This document shows positions 1-9,488 of a stretch of 64,000 bases of DNA, one piece after another; position 1 is the first letter of the stretch, and each line of letters opens with the position of its first letter. The translations under genes and the position numbers were made by a program. A model generated the notes under the pieces. That model was not told the origin of the DNA, ran no database searches, and saw nothing but the letters and a program-made list of their open reading frames with translations. This DNA is from Micromonospora sp. WMMD1102. GTDB taxonomy: Bacteria > Actinomycetota > Actinomycetes > Mycobacteriales > Micromonosporaceae. The stretch is from positions 3,038,001 to 3,102,000 of the forward strand of contig NZ_JARUBN010000001.1 of assembly GCF_029626265.1 (NCBI RefSeq). The letters run 5' to 3'.

Positions 1-1186
1 CGGCGAACTCCGCCCGTGCCGCCGCCAGCAGCTCGGGTCCGGTGAGCAGCTCGGCGGCCACCCGGGCCAGTCCGGTCGCCGCGACCTGGGTACGGTCGTG
101 CGCGAAGGGTGTGGCGGCGGCCTCGCGCATCGCCGCCGAGTGGCTCGGCGTACCGGTCTCGGCGATCTGGACGTACGGGTGGATGACCGGCAGCAGCAGC
201 GAGAGGTTGCCGATGTCCGAGGAGCCGGCCGGGCTGTCCGGGTCACCGGACTGGATCTCGACCCCGAGGGCGCCTACCGCCGCCCCGAACCGTTCGGCGA
301 GCACGGTGTTGTTGCGGCGCTCGGCGTACGTGGGGCCGGTCTCCCGGACCACCGCCGCGGTTCCGGTGGCGAGCGCGGCGCCCTGGGCGGCGTCCCGGAC
401 CCGTTCGACCAGCGCCTCGACGGAGGTCCTCGTGCGGTCCCGGACGTACAGGTCCACCGCGGCGTACGCCGGCACGACGTTCGGGGCCGCCCCGCCGTCC
501 GAGACGATCCCGTGCAGCCGGACCGTTGGCGGCACGAACTGGCGCATCGCGTCGACCGCCTGGAGGAACAGCTGGGCACCGGCGAGTGCGCTGCGGCCCA
601 GCCACGGGGAGATCGAGGCGTGCGCGCTGGTCCCGGCGAAGGCGATCCGCAGGTGTGCGGCGGCCAGGCCGGGGCGGGCGGTCAGCGAACGGTCCCCCGG
701 ATGGAACATCAGTGCCACGTCGACGCCGTCGAAGACGCCGGCCTCGGCCAGCCGTACCTTGCCGGCTCCGCCCATCTCCTCGGCCGGAGTCCCGAACACG
801 GCGAGGGTGCCCGGATGGTCGGGCAGCACCCGGACGAGTCCGATCGCCGCCGCTGCGGCACCGGCCGCGATCAGGTTGTGCCCGCAGCCGTGTCCGACGC
901 CGGGCAGCGCGTCGTACTCGGCGAGGATGGCGACGTACGGTCCGGGGCGGCTGCCCTCGTGCACGGCCACGAACGCCGTCGCCATCCCGCCCGGTGGCGT
1001 GCGGACCGTGAACCCCGACTCGGCGAGCCATCCGGTCAGCAGCTCGTGGGCGTGGAACTCGCCGAACTTCAGCTCCGGTCGGCGGTGGATGGCGAGGCTC
1101 ACCGCCTCCATCCGGCCCCGGAGCGCGGCAAGTGCGGTGGCGAGGATCTCCAGTGGCGGCGTGGTGGCGGTGCAGGCGGTGGACAT
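1..1186 (-). CDS. M20-family amidohydrolase (AbgB-like), 3' end beyond window
   Basis: Zinc-dependent M20 peptidase/amidohydrolase of the aminoacylase or p-aminobenzoyl-glutamate hydrolase type, expected to split an amide bond in an N-acyl amino acid or similar substrate. The 395 codons present are close to a full family protein, so only a short C-terminus is missing. Visible motifs are AEYDALPG (Asp about residue 92), GCGHN (Cys101, His103) and TPAEEMGG near residue 137, which carries the acidic metal ligand and the general base. The ATG start has no upstream in-frame competitor that extends the family homology. No signal peptide, so cytoplasmic. The substrate cannot be told from sequence. 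A second, unrelated-looking M20 gene lies near 46.4 kb. Confidence 0.85.
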   Translation of the reverse strand, partial: MSTACTATTPPLEILATALAALRGRMEAVSLAIHRRPELKFGEFHAHELLTGWLAESGFTVRTPPGGMATAFVAVHEGSRPGPYVAILAEYDALPGVGHGCGHNLIAAGAAAAAIGLVRVLPDHPGTLAVFGTPAEEMGGAGKVRLAEAGVFDGVDVALMFHPGDRSLTARPGLAAAHLRIAFAGTSAHASISPWLGRSALAGAQLFLQAVDAMRQFVPPTVRLHGIVSDGGAAPNVVPAYAAVDLYVRDRTRTSVEALVERVRDAAQGAALATGTAAVVRETGPTYAERRNNTVLAERFGAAVGALGVEIQSGDPDSPAGSSDIGNLSLLLPVIHPYVQIAETGTPSHSAAMREAAATPFAHDRTQVAATGLARVAAELLTGPELLAAARAEFA

Positions 1187-1353
1187 GGCTACTCCCGTCG
1201 TACCGGCAGGTCGGGGCGGTGCGCACGCAGGTGGGGCGGCGCCGGCTACGTACCGTCGAGACTGCGGCCGTCCCGGCCGGTTCGGCGGCGGATTGCCGCG
1301 GCCGAGGTAACCCTGGCCCGGGATCGCCCGCCGCTCCCGGTGGTCGGTCCACG

Positions 1354-1552
1354 GTGACCACGTACGTGCACGCCGACCACCACGACCCCGCGAGGATCCT
1401 CGACGAGGCGGCGGAGTCGCTCGACTTCCGGCAGCCGGTGGCGGTGATGTTCATGGGCGTGCTCGGCCTGGTGCGGATCACCACGGTGGTGCCCGGACGA
1501 CTCCGACGCCGAGCACATCGACGCCTACGGCGGCGTGGCCCGCAAGCCCTGA
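1354..1552 (+). pseudogene. Remnant of SAM-dependent methyltransferase (DUF574 family)
   Basis: Two pieces of a DUF574-type methyltransferase are joined. The first frame reads TYVHADHHDPARILDEAA and then LDFRQPVAVMFMGVLGL, which is the SAM-binding core of the family. About 40 bases later another frame reads RWCPDDSDAEHIDAYGG followed by VARKP and a stop, which is the family's C-terminal end. The N-terminal roughly 90 residues and about 80-100 residues between the pieces are missing. This is an internal deletion plus frame change, not a single-base error. Assignment rests on recognised family motifs; the loss of function is inferred from the missing parts. Confidence 0.7.
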
Positions 1553-1602
1553 GGCGAGCGGGCCAGCGCCGCCCGGTGCAGCCGCGGGTCGAACCGCCGC
1601 GG

Positions 1603-3576
<1,974 letters not shown>

Positions 3577-4653
3577 ATGCGACTACGACCATCTCTTCGG
3601 ACCACCACCGCGACGATCGTCACCCTGGCCGCCACACTGTTGTCGTCGACGCTGACGGTGGCGGGCGCCTCGGCCGCACCCGCCGCCGATCCGGCCGGGG
3701 TCAGCTCGGCCAAGGTCATGCTCAGCCCCGAGGCGGCCGCACTGGGCAGCACTCCGGAGGCCGCCCTCGCCCGGTTCTGGACGAAGGAGCGGATCGCCGC
3801 GGCCAGGCCGGCCGACAACGGAGTCTCGGTCGCCGAACTCCGCAAGACCGCGCAGAGTTCGGTACTCGGCGAGACAGTCGTGGCCGGACTGCCGCCGCGC
3901 GTCGCCGTGACGGGCCGCGCGGGGAAGTCCGACACCGGCCCGACCAAGGCGGCTCGCGGCGACGCGTCCGTCATGGCGGGTGCCACCGGCACCTCCTGGC
4001 CGTGGCGGCACGACTTCGTGTCGTTGACCAACGGCAAGGTGCTCTACCAGCACAACGGAGGGCTCTGGCACTGCTCGGGTGTGGTGGTCAGCACCGAGGC
4101 CCGGAACACCGTCTTCACCGCCGGGCACTGCGTGCACGGCGGTCCGGGCGGCGGCTGGCAGAACACCAACTGGACCTTCATCCCGGACTACTACTACGGT
4201 GACCGTCCGCTCGGCACCTGGGTCGCCCGGGAACTCTGGTCGCTCAACGGCTGGATCAACAACGGCGACCGGGCGTACGACGTCGGGGTGGCGGTGATGC
4301 ACCTGAACGCGGGGCGCCGGCTCGCCGACGTCACCGGGAGCCAGGGCATCCGGATCAACGGGCCGGCCACCCCGTCGGTGTGGCACTTCGGGTTCCCGCT
4401 GAACTCCCCGTACGACGGTGAGGACCTGATCACCTGTGACGGCCCGACGTCGCGCCCCGATGACTTGAAGCTGGCCTGCACCATCCAGGGTGGCGGCAGT
4501 GGTGGCGCCTGGTTGGCCGACTTCAACGGCGACTCGGGCTACACGATAAGCGTGAACAGCTACCACGTCGGCAACGACCTGACCCAGATCTACGGGCCGT
4601 ACTTCGGTGACGGGGTGTCGAACCTCTACGCTGCGGTGCGTAACCTGAGCTGA
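3577..4653 (+). CDS. Secreted trypsin-like serine protease (S1 family)
   Basis: Exported chymotrypsin-fold endopeptidase of 358 residues. The ATG at 3577 was chosen over an in-frame ATG 75 bases upstream because it gives a normal signal peptide (MRLRPSLRTTTATIVTLAAT, then a small-residue region ending ASA-APA). A propeptide of roughly 110 residues precedes the catalytic domain. The triad is visible: His in FTAGHC, Asp in RAYDVGV, Ser in GGGSGGAW. Two cysteine pairs are plausible (WHCSG with AGHC, ITCDG with LACTI). The stop overlaps the next gene's start (ATGA), so the small lipoprotein is probably co-translated. Confidence 0.9.
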   Translation: MRLRPSLRTTTATIVTLAATLLSSTLTVAGASAAPAADPAGVSSAKVMLSPEAAALGSTPEAALARFWTKERIAAARPADNGVSVAELRKTAQSSVLGETVVAGLPPRVAVTGRAGKSDTGPTKAARGDASVMAGATGTSWPWRHDFVSLTNGKVLYQHNGGLWHCSGVVVSTEARNTVFTAGHCVHGGPGGGWQNTNWTFIPDYYYGDRPLGTWVARELWSLNGWINNGDRAYDVGVAVMHLNAGRRLADVTGSQGIRINGPATPSVWHFGFPLNSPYDGEDLITCDGPTSRPDDLKLACTIQGGGSGGAWLADFNGDSGYTISVNSYHVGNDLTQIYGPYFGDGVSNLYAAVRNLS

Positions 4654-5069
4654 TGCGCTCAGTACGCCGCCGGGTCGCCGCCATGGTCGTGCTCTCGACC
4701 GTGGTGGCGGCACCGGCGGCGTGCGCCGGTGCCGACCCGGGCGGCGGGCCGGCCACGCCCCGGCTGGTTCCGGCGCTGAGTCTCGCCCTGGAGCGCGGCC
4801 CCCGCCCGGCCGACCGGGAGCTGCGGCTGCGGGTCGGGATGTCGGCGCTGGCCGACGGCATCGACCGGATCGAGCAGCGGCGCGACGGCGAGCAGTTGGG
4901 CCTGCTCGTCTGGGTCCGGGAACGCGCCCCCGGCCCGACCGAGGCGGTGCCGAACTCGGCCCGGGTGGCGAGCACGACCGTGCCGCTGGACGCCCCGGTC
5001 GGTACCGCCCGGGTGGTCGACCTCGCCAGCCGACCGCCCCGACCTGTCCCGGTGGTCGCGGCCGGCTGA
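4653..5069 (+). CDS. Small putative lipoprotein, unknown function
   Basis: 138 residues with an N-terminal hydrophobic stretch (VAAMVVLSTVVAAPAAC) ending in a lipobox-like APAAC, so it is probably a membrane-attached lipoprotein. The rest is Arg/Pro/Ala-rich and matches no family I recognise. Its ATG overlaps the protease stop by four bases, which argues that it is a real gene in the same transcript. A role in anchoring or controlling the protease is possible but not shown. Confidence 0.55.
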   Translation: MRSVRRRVAAMVVLSTVVAAPAACAGADPGGGPATPRLVPALSLALERGPRPADRELRLRVGMSALADGIDRIEQRRDGEQLGLLVWVRERAPGPTEAVPNSARVASTTVPLDAPVGTARVVDLASRPPRPVPVVAAG

Positions 5070-5103
5070 CCGCCGCCGCTGCCCGGATGCTGTCGAGCTT
5101 CGT

Positions 5104-5483
5104 TCAGCGGGCCCAGGGCAGTTCCCGGGGTTCCGGGCTGTCCGGGACGGTGGCGGTGCCGCCGACCGGCATGCAGACCAGCGCCTCGGCGGGCTCGCCG
5201 CCGGTCCGGAACGGAACTGCCGGACCACCCCGCCGGGCAGGATCGCCGCCTGCCCCGCGCCGACCACCCGGGTCTGGCCGTCCACCGTGACGGCGAACGA
5301 CCCGGCCACCGGCATCCAGACCTGTTCCCGGTCGACGGCGTGTGCCGGCCCGGCGGTGTCCGGGGCCATCCGGACCCGCCAGGTGGCCAGCTCGGCACTG
5401 CCCTGACTGGGTGCGGCGAGCCCGGACATCACGGCGGCGGGGGTTCGGATCGTCCGGCTCTCGCTCTCGGTCACCACGATCAT
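5104..5483 (-). pseudogene. Cupin-domain protein, frameshifted
   Basis: Small single-cupin protein of about 126 residues. The ATG at 5483 follows a strong CAGGAGG site. The N-terminal part contains a cupin-like beta barrel (HAVDREQVWMPVAGSFAV, then AAILPGGVVRQF). The frame then breaks between about 5211 and 5225; restoring one base gives TGGEPAEALVCMPVGG and a proper end at LPWAR. Start to stop is not a multiple of three. It is divergent from a MarR gene, and a 13-bp palindrome lies just upstream of its start, so it is the likely MarR target. Function is unknown; such proteins often bind a small ligand or metal. Confidence 0.75.
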
Positions 5484-5501
5484 GCAGATCCTCCTGTTGA
5501 A

Positions 5502-5545
5502 TAAAGCAGCTTTACTTGCTTGTCGGGCTGAGTAAAGCAACTTGA
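5502..5545. promoter_or_regulatory. Paired palindromic operators for the MarR regulator
   Basis: TAAAGCAGCTTTA (5502-5514) is a perfect palindrome around one central base. TAAAGCAACTTGA (5533-5545) is an imperfect copy matching 10 of 13 positions, 31 bp downstream. Both lie in the short gap between the divergent cupin and MarR genes, the usual place for autoregulating MarR sites. Binding is inferred. Confidence 0.65.
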
Positions 5546-5567
5546 TTCAGGTGTGTCAAGATGAGCT

Positions 5568-6038
5568 GTGACCGACGACCCGCTGGCCCGCACCGAGCTG
5601 ACCTTCCTGCTCGGGATGGGCTTCCAACTGGTGCTCGCCGAGTTCGTCCGGCGGGTGGCCGAGGCCGGCTACCCGGACCTGCGCCCGGTGCACGGTCTGG
5701 TGTTCCAGGCGCTCCGGGGCGGTGGCGCCACCGGCACCGAGCTGGCGGATCGGCTCGGCGTGACCAAGCAGGCCGCCGGTCAGATCGTCGACGACCTGGA
5801 GCGGCGTGGTTACCTGCGTCGCGAGCCGCATCCCGGCGGCGGGCGGCGCCGGCTGGTCGTACTGACCGGGCGCGCCGAGGAACACCTCCAGGTCGCCGGC
5901 CGGGTGCTGCACACCCTGGAGGCGGAACTGGCCGCCGGAATCGGTGCCGACCGACTGGCCGAGCTGCGCACCGAGCTGAGTCGGCTGGTCCGGCAGCTGG
6001 CCGGCGACTCGCCGCCGCCATTGCGCCCACTCTGGTAG
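5568..6038 (+). CDS. MarR-family transcriptional regulator
   Basis: 156-residue winged-helix repressor. The DNA-binding region is at about residues 55-90: GTELADRLGVTKQAAGQIVD is the helix-turn-helix and REPHPGGGRRRLVVLT is the wing. Flanking helices give the MarR dimer interface. The GTG at 5568 lacks a clear ribosome site, so translation could start on a nearly leaderless transcript. Divergent from the cupin gene, with two palindromes between them, so it probably represses both. The ligand is unknown. Confidence 0.85.
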   Translation: MTDDPLARTELTFLLGMGFQLVLAEFVRRVAEAGYPDLRPVHGLVFQALRGGGATGTELADRLGVTKQAAGQIVDDLERRGYLRREPHPGGGRRRLVVLTGRAEEHLQVAGRVLHTLEAELAAGIGADRLAELRTELSRLVRQLAGDSPPPLRPLW

Positions 6039-6097
6039 CCGGCCGGCTCCGGCTCTGCTCCAGCACTCGACGCACCTGGACCGCTGCGGTTCAGCGC

Positions 6098-7273
6098 TCA
6101 CCTCACCTGGACGGGCTCGGCGGCGTCGATCCGGGCGGTCACGTCCAGCCGACGCGGCGCCAGGCCGGATGTGGTCCGGAACCGCTCTACCGCCGCCGAC
6201 ACGTGGTCCCGGACGGCGGTGAGCCCGGCCCGGGAGTTGAGCCGCAGCTGGATTCGCAGGTCCGGCTGGGGTGCCGTACCGACCAGGGTTACCGAGGCCC
6301 GACGCACCTGCGGGTCGCGGGCGAGGTCCCGTTCGAAGCCGCGGGCCAGCCGGGCCCCCTGCACCCTGGTGGTGCCGGGCGATGCCGTGCCGTCCGCCGT
6401 GGCCTGCCCGGCGAAGGCCCGCAGGTCGAGGTCGCCCTGCACCGGGTGCCGGCGCACCTGGAGGACCCGGCCCAGCAGGTTCGATCCCAGCCAGGCCAGG
6501 AACAGCCCTACCACGCCGAGGATGACCAGCCCCCACGGGTCGATGGCGCGCCAGGTGCGCAGCAGGCCCGACCAGAGCAGCGGCGCCCCGTTGTCGATGC
6601 CGGCCAGGGCGCCGAGACTGGCGATCAACCCGACGACCCCGATCGCGGTGAGCGCGATGCCGAGCACCGTCCAGAGCACCCGGATCGCGCCGTCACTCAG
6701 GCCGGCCTCCCAGCCCGTCGCACCGGTCCGCCAGCCGGGCAGCGCCGGCAGCTGACGGACCGGCCGGGCGGACATCCGCACGCCGACATGATCGTGCGGC
6801 GAAGCGCCGAGCCGTCCCAGTTCGCGCCGGATCGCCGACTCGACCGCCGGGGCGACGTCGGCGTCACCGGCCGCCCGCACCTGGACCCACCAGCCGACAC
6901 CCCTGCGGCGGACCCGGGCACTCGCCGAGTCGACCCCGGTCACCGCGGTCGCGGCCGCCGCCAGCTGCCGTTCCACCGAGCGCCGTTGCAGGTGCCAGCC
7001 GTCGGCCAGCTGGGTGGGCAACCGGTCGGGCTTCCAGCGAACCAACTGTCCGGTCAGGAGCAGCAGTCCGAGTACCCCGGCGGCGACGATCCCGGTCCGC
7101 GTCCAGGGATCCGCCAACCGGGTACCGGTCAGCGTGTCGTACCAGGCGGCCCGGTCGACCAGCACCGACTGGCGGCCGAGCGCCACCGTGAGGACTTCCA
7201 TGATCAGCAGCAGTCCGCCGGCCAGCAGCGCGCAGCCGAGCAGCAGTGTGCCGAGCCGGTTCACCAGGCGCAC
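6098..7273 (-). CDS. DUF6286/AmaP-type envelope membrane protein
   Basis: 391 residues, last gene of an Asp23-type operon. It has two halves of similar plan. The first has transmembrane segments at about 7-27 and 61-78 and then an Asp23-like soluble stretch. The second has segments at about 192-215 and 245-267 followed by another Asp23-like stretch. This resembles DUF6286 joined to AmaP, the membrane anchor of Asp23. The GTG start follows AAGGAG at good spacing, two bases from the stop of the gene before it. Expected role is to tether the neighbouring Asp23 proteins at the membrane during envelope stress. The two-part reading is inference. Confidence 0.75.
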   Translation of the reverse strand: MRLVNRLGTLLLGCALLAGGLLLIMEVLTVALGRQSVLVDRAAWYDTLTGTRLADPWTRTGIVAAGVLGLLLLTGQLVRWKPDRLPTQLADGWHLQRRSVERQLAAAATAVTGVDSASARVRRRGVGWWVQVRAAGDADVAPAVESAIRRELGRLGASPHDHVGVRMSARPVRQLPALPGWRTGATGWEAGLSDGAIRVLWTVLGIALTAIGVVGLIASLGALAGIDNGAPLLWSGLLRTWRAIDPWGLVILGVVGLFLAWLGSNLLGRVLQVRRHPVQGDLDLRAFAGQATADGTASPGTTRVQGARLARGFERDLARDPQVRRASVTLVGTAPQPDLRIQLRLNSRAGLTAVRDHVSAAVERFRTTSGLAPRRLDVTARIDAAEPVQVR

Positions 7274-7274
7274 G

Positions 7275-7904
7275 TCAGCTCCTTCCGGCCGGGCCGACCG
7301 GGACCGGCAGGTCGATGTCGTCGACGACCACCTCCACCGACGACTGCCGGCCGAACTCGGCGAGCACGTCCCGGACCGCCACCCGGATCTCTTCGGCCAG
7401 CGGGGCGATCGGCACCGGACCGACCTGGACGTGCACCTCGACCGGGTCGCCGAGCCGGATGCCGACGATCTTGCCGCCGGGGAACAGGGTGGCCACCTCC
7501 ACGCCGACGCCAGAGGTCAGCCGGGTCACGCCCGGTACGGCGAGTACGGCGTCCCGGAGCCGCCCGGCGATCTCGCCCGGACCGGCTTCCTGAGCAGGTC
7601 GGACACCTGTCCGATCGGTCTCCGGCCTCGCCCGCCCGGTACGTGCCGAGGTACGGCGGTTCCCGGTGTCGCGGCTGTTCGTGGCCCGCCCGGACTCTCC
7701 GGCGACCCGGGTGCCGCCGGTCTGCGCGGCGGAGCGGTCCGCGCGGCTGTTCGGCGCCTGCCCGGATCCTCTGCCGACCCGGGCACCGGCCCGGGCGGTG
7801 GACGGCTTCGCGCGGCCGGGCTCGGTGGCGACCTTCGCGCGGCCGGGCTCGGTGGCGACCCGGCCGTTGCGGCCGCTGCCGCCGCTGGTGGCCCGGCTGC
7901 TCAT
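7275..7904 (-). CDS. Asp23/Gls24-like protein with basic N-terminal repeats
   Basis: 209 residues. The C-terminal ~110 residues (from about EIAGRLRDAVLAVPGV to VVVDDIDLPV) have the Asp23/Gls24 pattern of an alternating beta sheet and helix. The N-terminal ~95 residues are Arg/Ala/Gly/Thr-rich and disordered-looking, and include VATEPGRAK twice in a row, encoded by an exact 27-bp tandem repeat. Its ATG overlaps the stop of the upstream Asp23 gene (ATGA). Probably a partner of that protein in an envelope-associated complex. Confidence 0.7.
   Translation of the reverse strand: MSSRATSGGSGRNGRVATEPGRAKVATEPGRAKPSTARAGARVGRGSGQAPNSRADRSAAQTGGTRVAGESGRATNSRDTGNRRTSARTGRARPETDRTGVRPAQEAGPGEIAGRLRDAVLAVPGVTRLTSGVGVEVATLFPGGKIVGIRLGDPVEVHVQVGPVPIAPLAEEIRVAVRDVLAEFGRQSSVEVVVDDIDLPVPVGPAGRS
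7806..7859. repeat. Exact 27-bp tandem duplication inside the Asp23-like gene
   Basis: Units 7806-7832 and 7833-7859 are identical and in frame, encoding the repeated nine residues VATEPGRAK on the minus strand. Perfect identity suggests a recent slippage event; copy number may vary between strains. Confidence 0.85.
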
Positions 7905-8398
7905 CGTGCCCGCTGCTGGCGGTCGTCGCCGTCCTGGTCGCCCTCGACGTAGACGTCGTCGACGTTGATGTTCACCCCGACGACGTCGAGGCCGGTCATC
8001 GCCCGCACCCGGTCCATCACGTTGCGGCGTACCGCGTCGGAGACGTCGACGATGCTCTGGCCGTAGAACGTGACGATGTCCAGGTCGATCGCCGTCTCGC
8101 GTTCGCCGACCTGCACCGACACACCCTGCTCGGCGGTCTCGCTGACGCCCGGGACGATGTTCCGGAGCTGCCCGACCCGCCGGGCCAGGCCGGTGCCCAT
8201 CGAGTGCACGCCGGGGATCTCCCGGGCCGCGAAACCGGCGATCTTGGCCACCACGCCGTCCGCGATGCGGGTCTTACCGGACTCGGTGGTCAACTCGGCC
8301 CGGGCCGGTCCGCCGTCCGGCGTCGCCAGCGGACCCGGCATCCCGGTCTTCTGCCGGTTGTCGCCCCTGGTCGCGGTACTGCTGCTGCTCTCAGCCAT
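7901..8398 (-). CDS. Asp23/Gls24 family envelope stress protein
   Basis: 165 residues. After a polar N-terminus the Asp23 domain runs from about residue 40 (GKTRIADGVVAKIAGFAARE) to 155, with the typical VQVGERETAIDLDIVTFYGQ strand-turn and a final NINVDDVYVEG. Start at the ATG at 8398, preceded by a GGAGG site; a longer open frame upstream adds only unlike sequence. It is the second gene of a four-gene operon and overlaps the next by four bases. Family members coat the inner membrane face; no catalytic role is known. Confidence 0.85.
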   Translation of the reverse strand: MAESSSSTATRGDNRQKTGMPGPLATPDGGPARAELTTESGKTRIADGVVAKIAGFAAREIPGVHSMGTGLARRVGQLRNIVPGVSETAEQGVSVQVGERETAIDLDIVTFYGQSIVDVSDAVRRNVMDRVRAMTGLDVVGVNINVDDVYVEGDQDGDDRQQRAR

Positions 8399-8524
8399 CG
8401 CCTGCCTCCATCTCCTGGCCTGCCCCCATCTCCTGCCGATCCGGCCGATCTGGTCCGGTACGCCGCGCGGCCATCGCTGCACGCCTTCGGGAGGCCCCGG
8501 TCGACGCCGTCCGGAAGGCGCCCG

Positions 8525-8713
8525 TCATCGCCGTCGGGAGGCGCCCGCCCGCTCGGCCAGGCCGGCGACGTCGAGTTCGCCGTCGATCACCCGTGCCGCG
8601 AGCCAGCCGGCCAGCCCGGCGAGCACCGCACCCGCCGCCGCTCCGAAGCCGGCGACGGCCCAGACCGCCGCGATGAGGAAACCGGCGATGAAACCGAACT
8701 GTTGGCGTGACAT
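8525..8713 (-). CDS. Small DUF2273-type membrane protein
   Basis: 62 residues: [20 protein letters not shown] begins the first of two hydrophobic segments (about 6-24 and 26-42), followed by a charged tail. Size and plan fit DUF2273, which habitually precedes asp23/amaP genes. It opens the operon here, with about 125 bases before the Asp23 gene. Confidence 0.7.
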   Translation of the reverse strand: MSRQQFGFIAGFLIAAVWAVAGFGAAAGAVLAGLAGWLAARVIDGELDVAGLAERAGASRRR

Positions 8714-8860
8714 GGGTTCCTCCCCGGTCCGGTGCGGCAGGTCGGGAGTGGCTTACACGCTGGGGGAGAAGTCGAACCCCGCCGGACGTACGACATGTGT
8801 GATCTGCGTCACTTTCCGTGGATTGATCGTCGTCGGGGGCGTGCCGGGTACCGTGACCCG

Positions 8861-9457
8861 GTGCGGCTCACCAAGTACACCCACGCCTGTGTACGGCTCG
8901 AACACGACGGCCGGGTCCTGGTCGTCGACCCGGGCGTCTGGAGCGAACCGGCCGCACTGCGCGGCGCCGACGCGGTCCTGGTGACGCACGAGCACACCGA
9001 CCACGTCGACGTACTGCGGCTGGCCGGTCTCGGCGTCCCCGTCTACGCACCGGCCGGGGCGCGGATCCCCGACCTCGACGTGCACCCGGTCGCACCGGGG
9101 GAGGAGTTCACCGCCGCCCGCCTGCGGGTACGCGCCTTCGGCGGCCGGCACGCGACCATCTACGGCGGCCAGCCGGACTGCCCGAACCTGGGATATCTGG
9201 TCGAGGGGGAGGTCTACCACCCCGGCGACTCGGTGTACCGGCCGGACGTGCCGGTGCGGACCCTGCTGGTGCCGGTCCAGGGGTCGTGGCTGAAGACCGC
9301 CGAGGCGATCGACTTCGTCCGGGCCCTCGCACCCGAGCGGGCGTACGGCATCCACGACGCTCAGGTCAACGACAGGGGGTTGCAGAGCGTGCACGGGTGG
9401 CTCGCCGAGGAGACCGGCGGTTGCTACCGCTGGCTCACCCCGGGCGAGACGGCCTGA
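8861..9457 (+). CDS. MBL-fold metallo-hydrolase
   Basis: 198-residue metallo-beta-lactamase-fold hydrolase. THEHTDHVD near residue 43 is the HxHxDH metal motif, HPGDSVY supplies the bridging Asp, and YGIHDAQVND near the end supplies the last His. It resembles UlaG-like MBL proteins. GTG at 8861 is preferred because the domain begins directly (VRLTKYTHACVRLEHDGRV); the longer frame adds unlike residues. Substrate unknown. It converges with the MFS exporter gene. Confidence 0.8.
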   Translation: MRLTKYTHACVRLEHDGRVLVVDPGVWSEPAALRGADAVLVTHEHTDHVDVLRLAGLGVPVYAPAGARIPDLDVHPVAPGEEFTAARLRVRAFGGRHATIYGGQPDCPNLGYLVEGEVYHPGDSVYRPDVPVRTLLVPVQGSWLKTAEAIDFVRALAPERAYGIHDAQVNDRGLQSVHGWLAEETGGCYRWLTPGETA

Positions 9458-9488
9458 CGTGTCCGGTGCCGGGGAGTCGGCGGGCGGG

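Noticed and set aside
5561..8710. Plus-strand open frame of 1049 codons
   Set aside because: Shadow of the Asp23/AmaP operon on the other strand and of marR in another frame; no motif.
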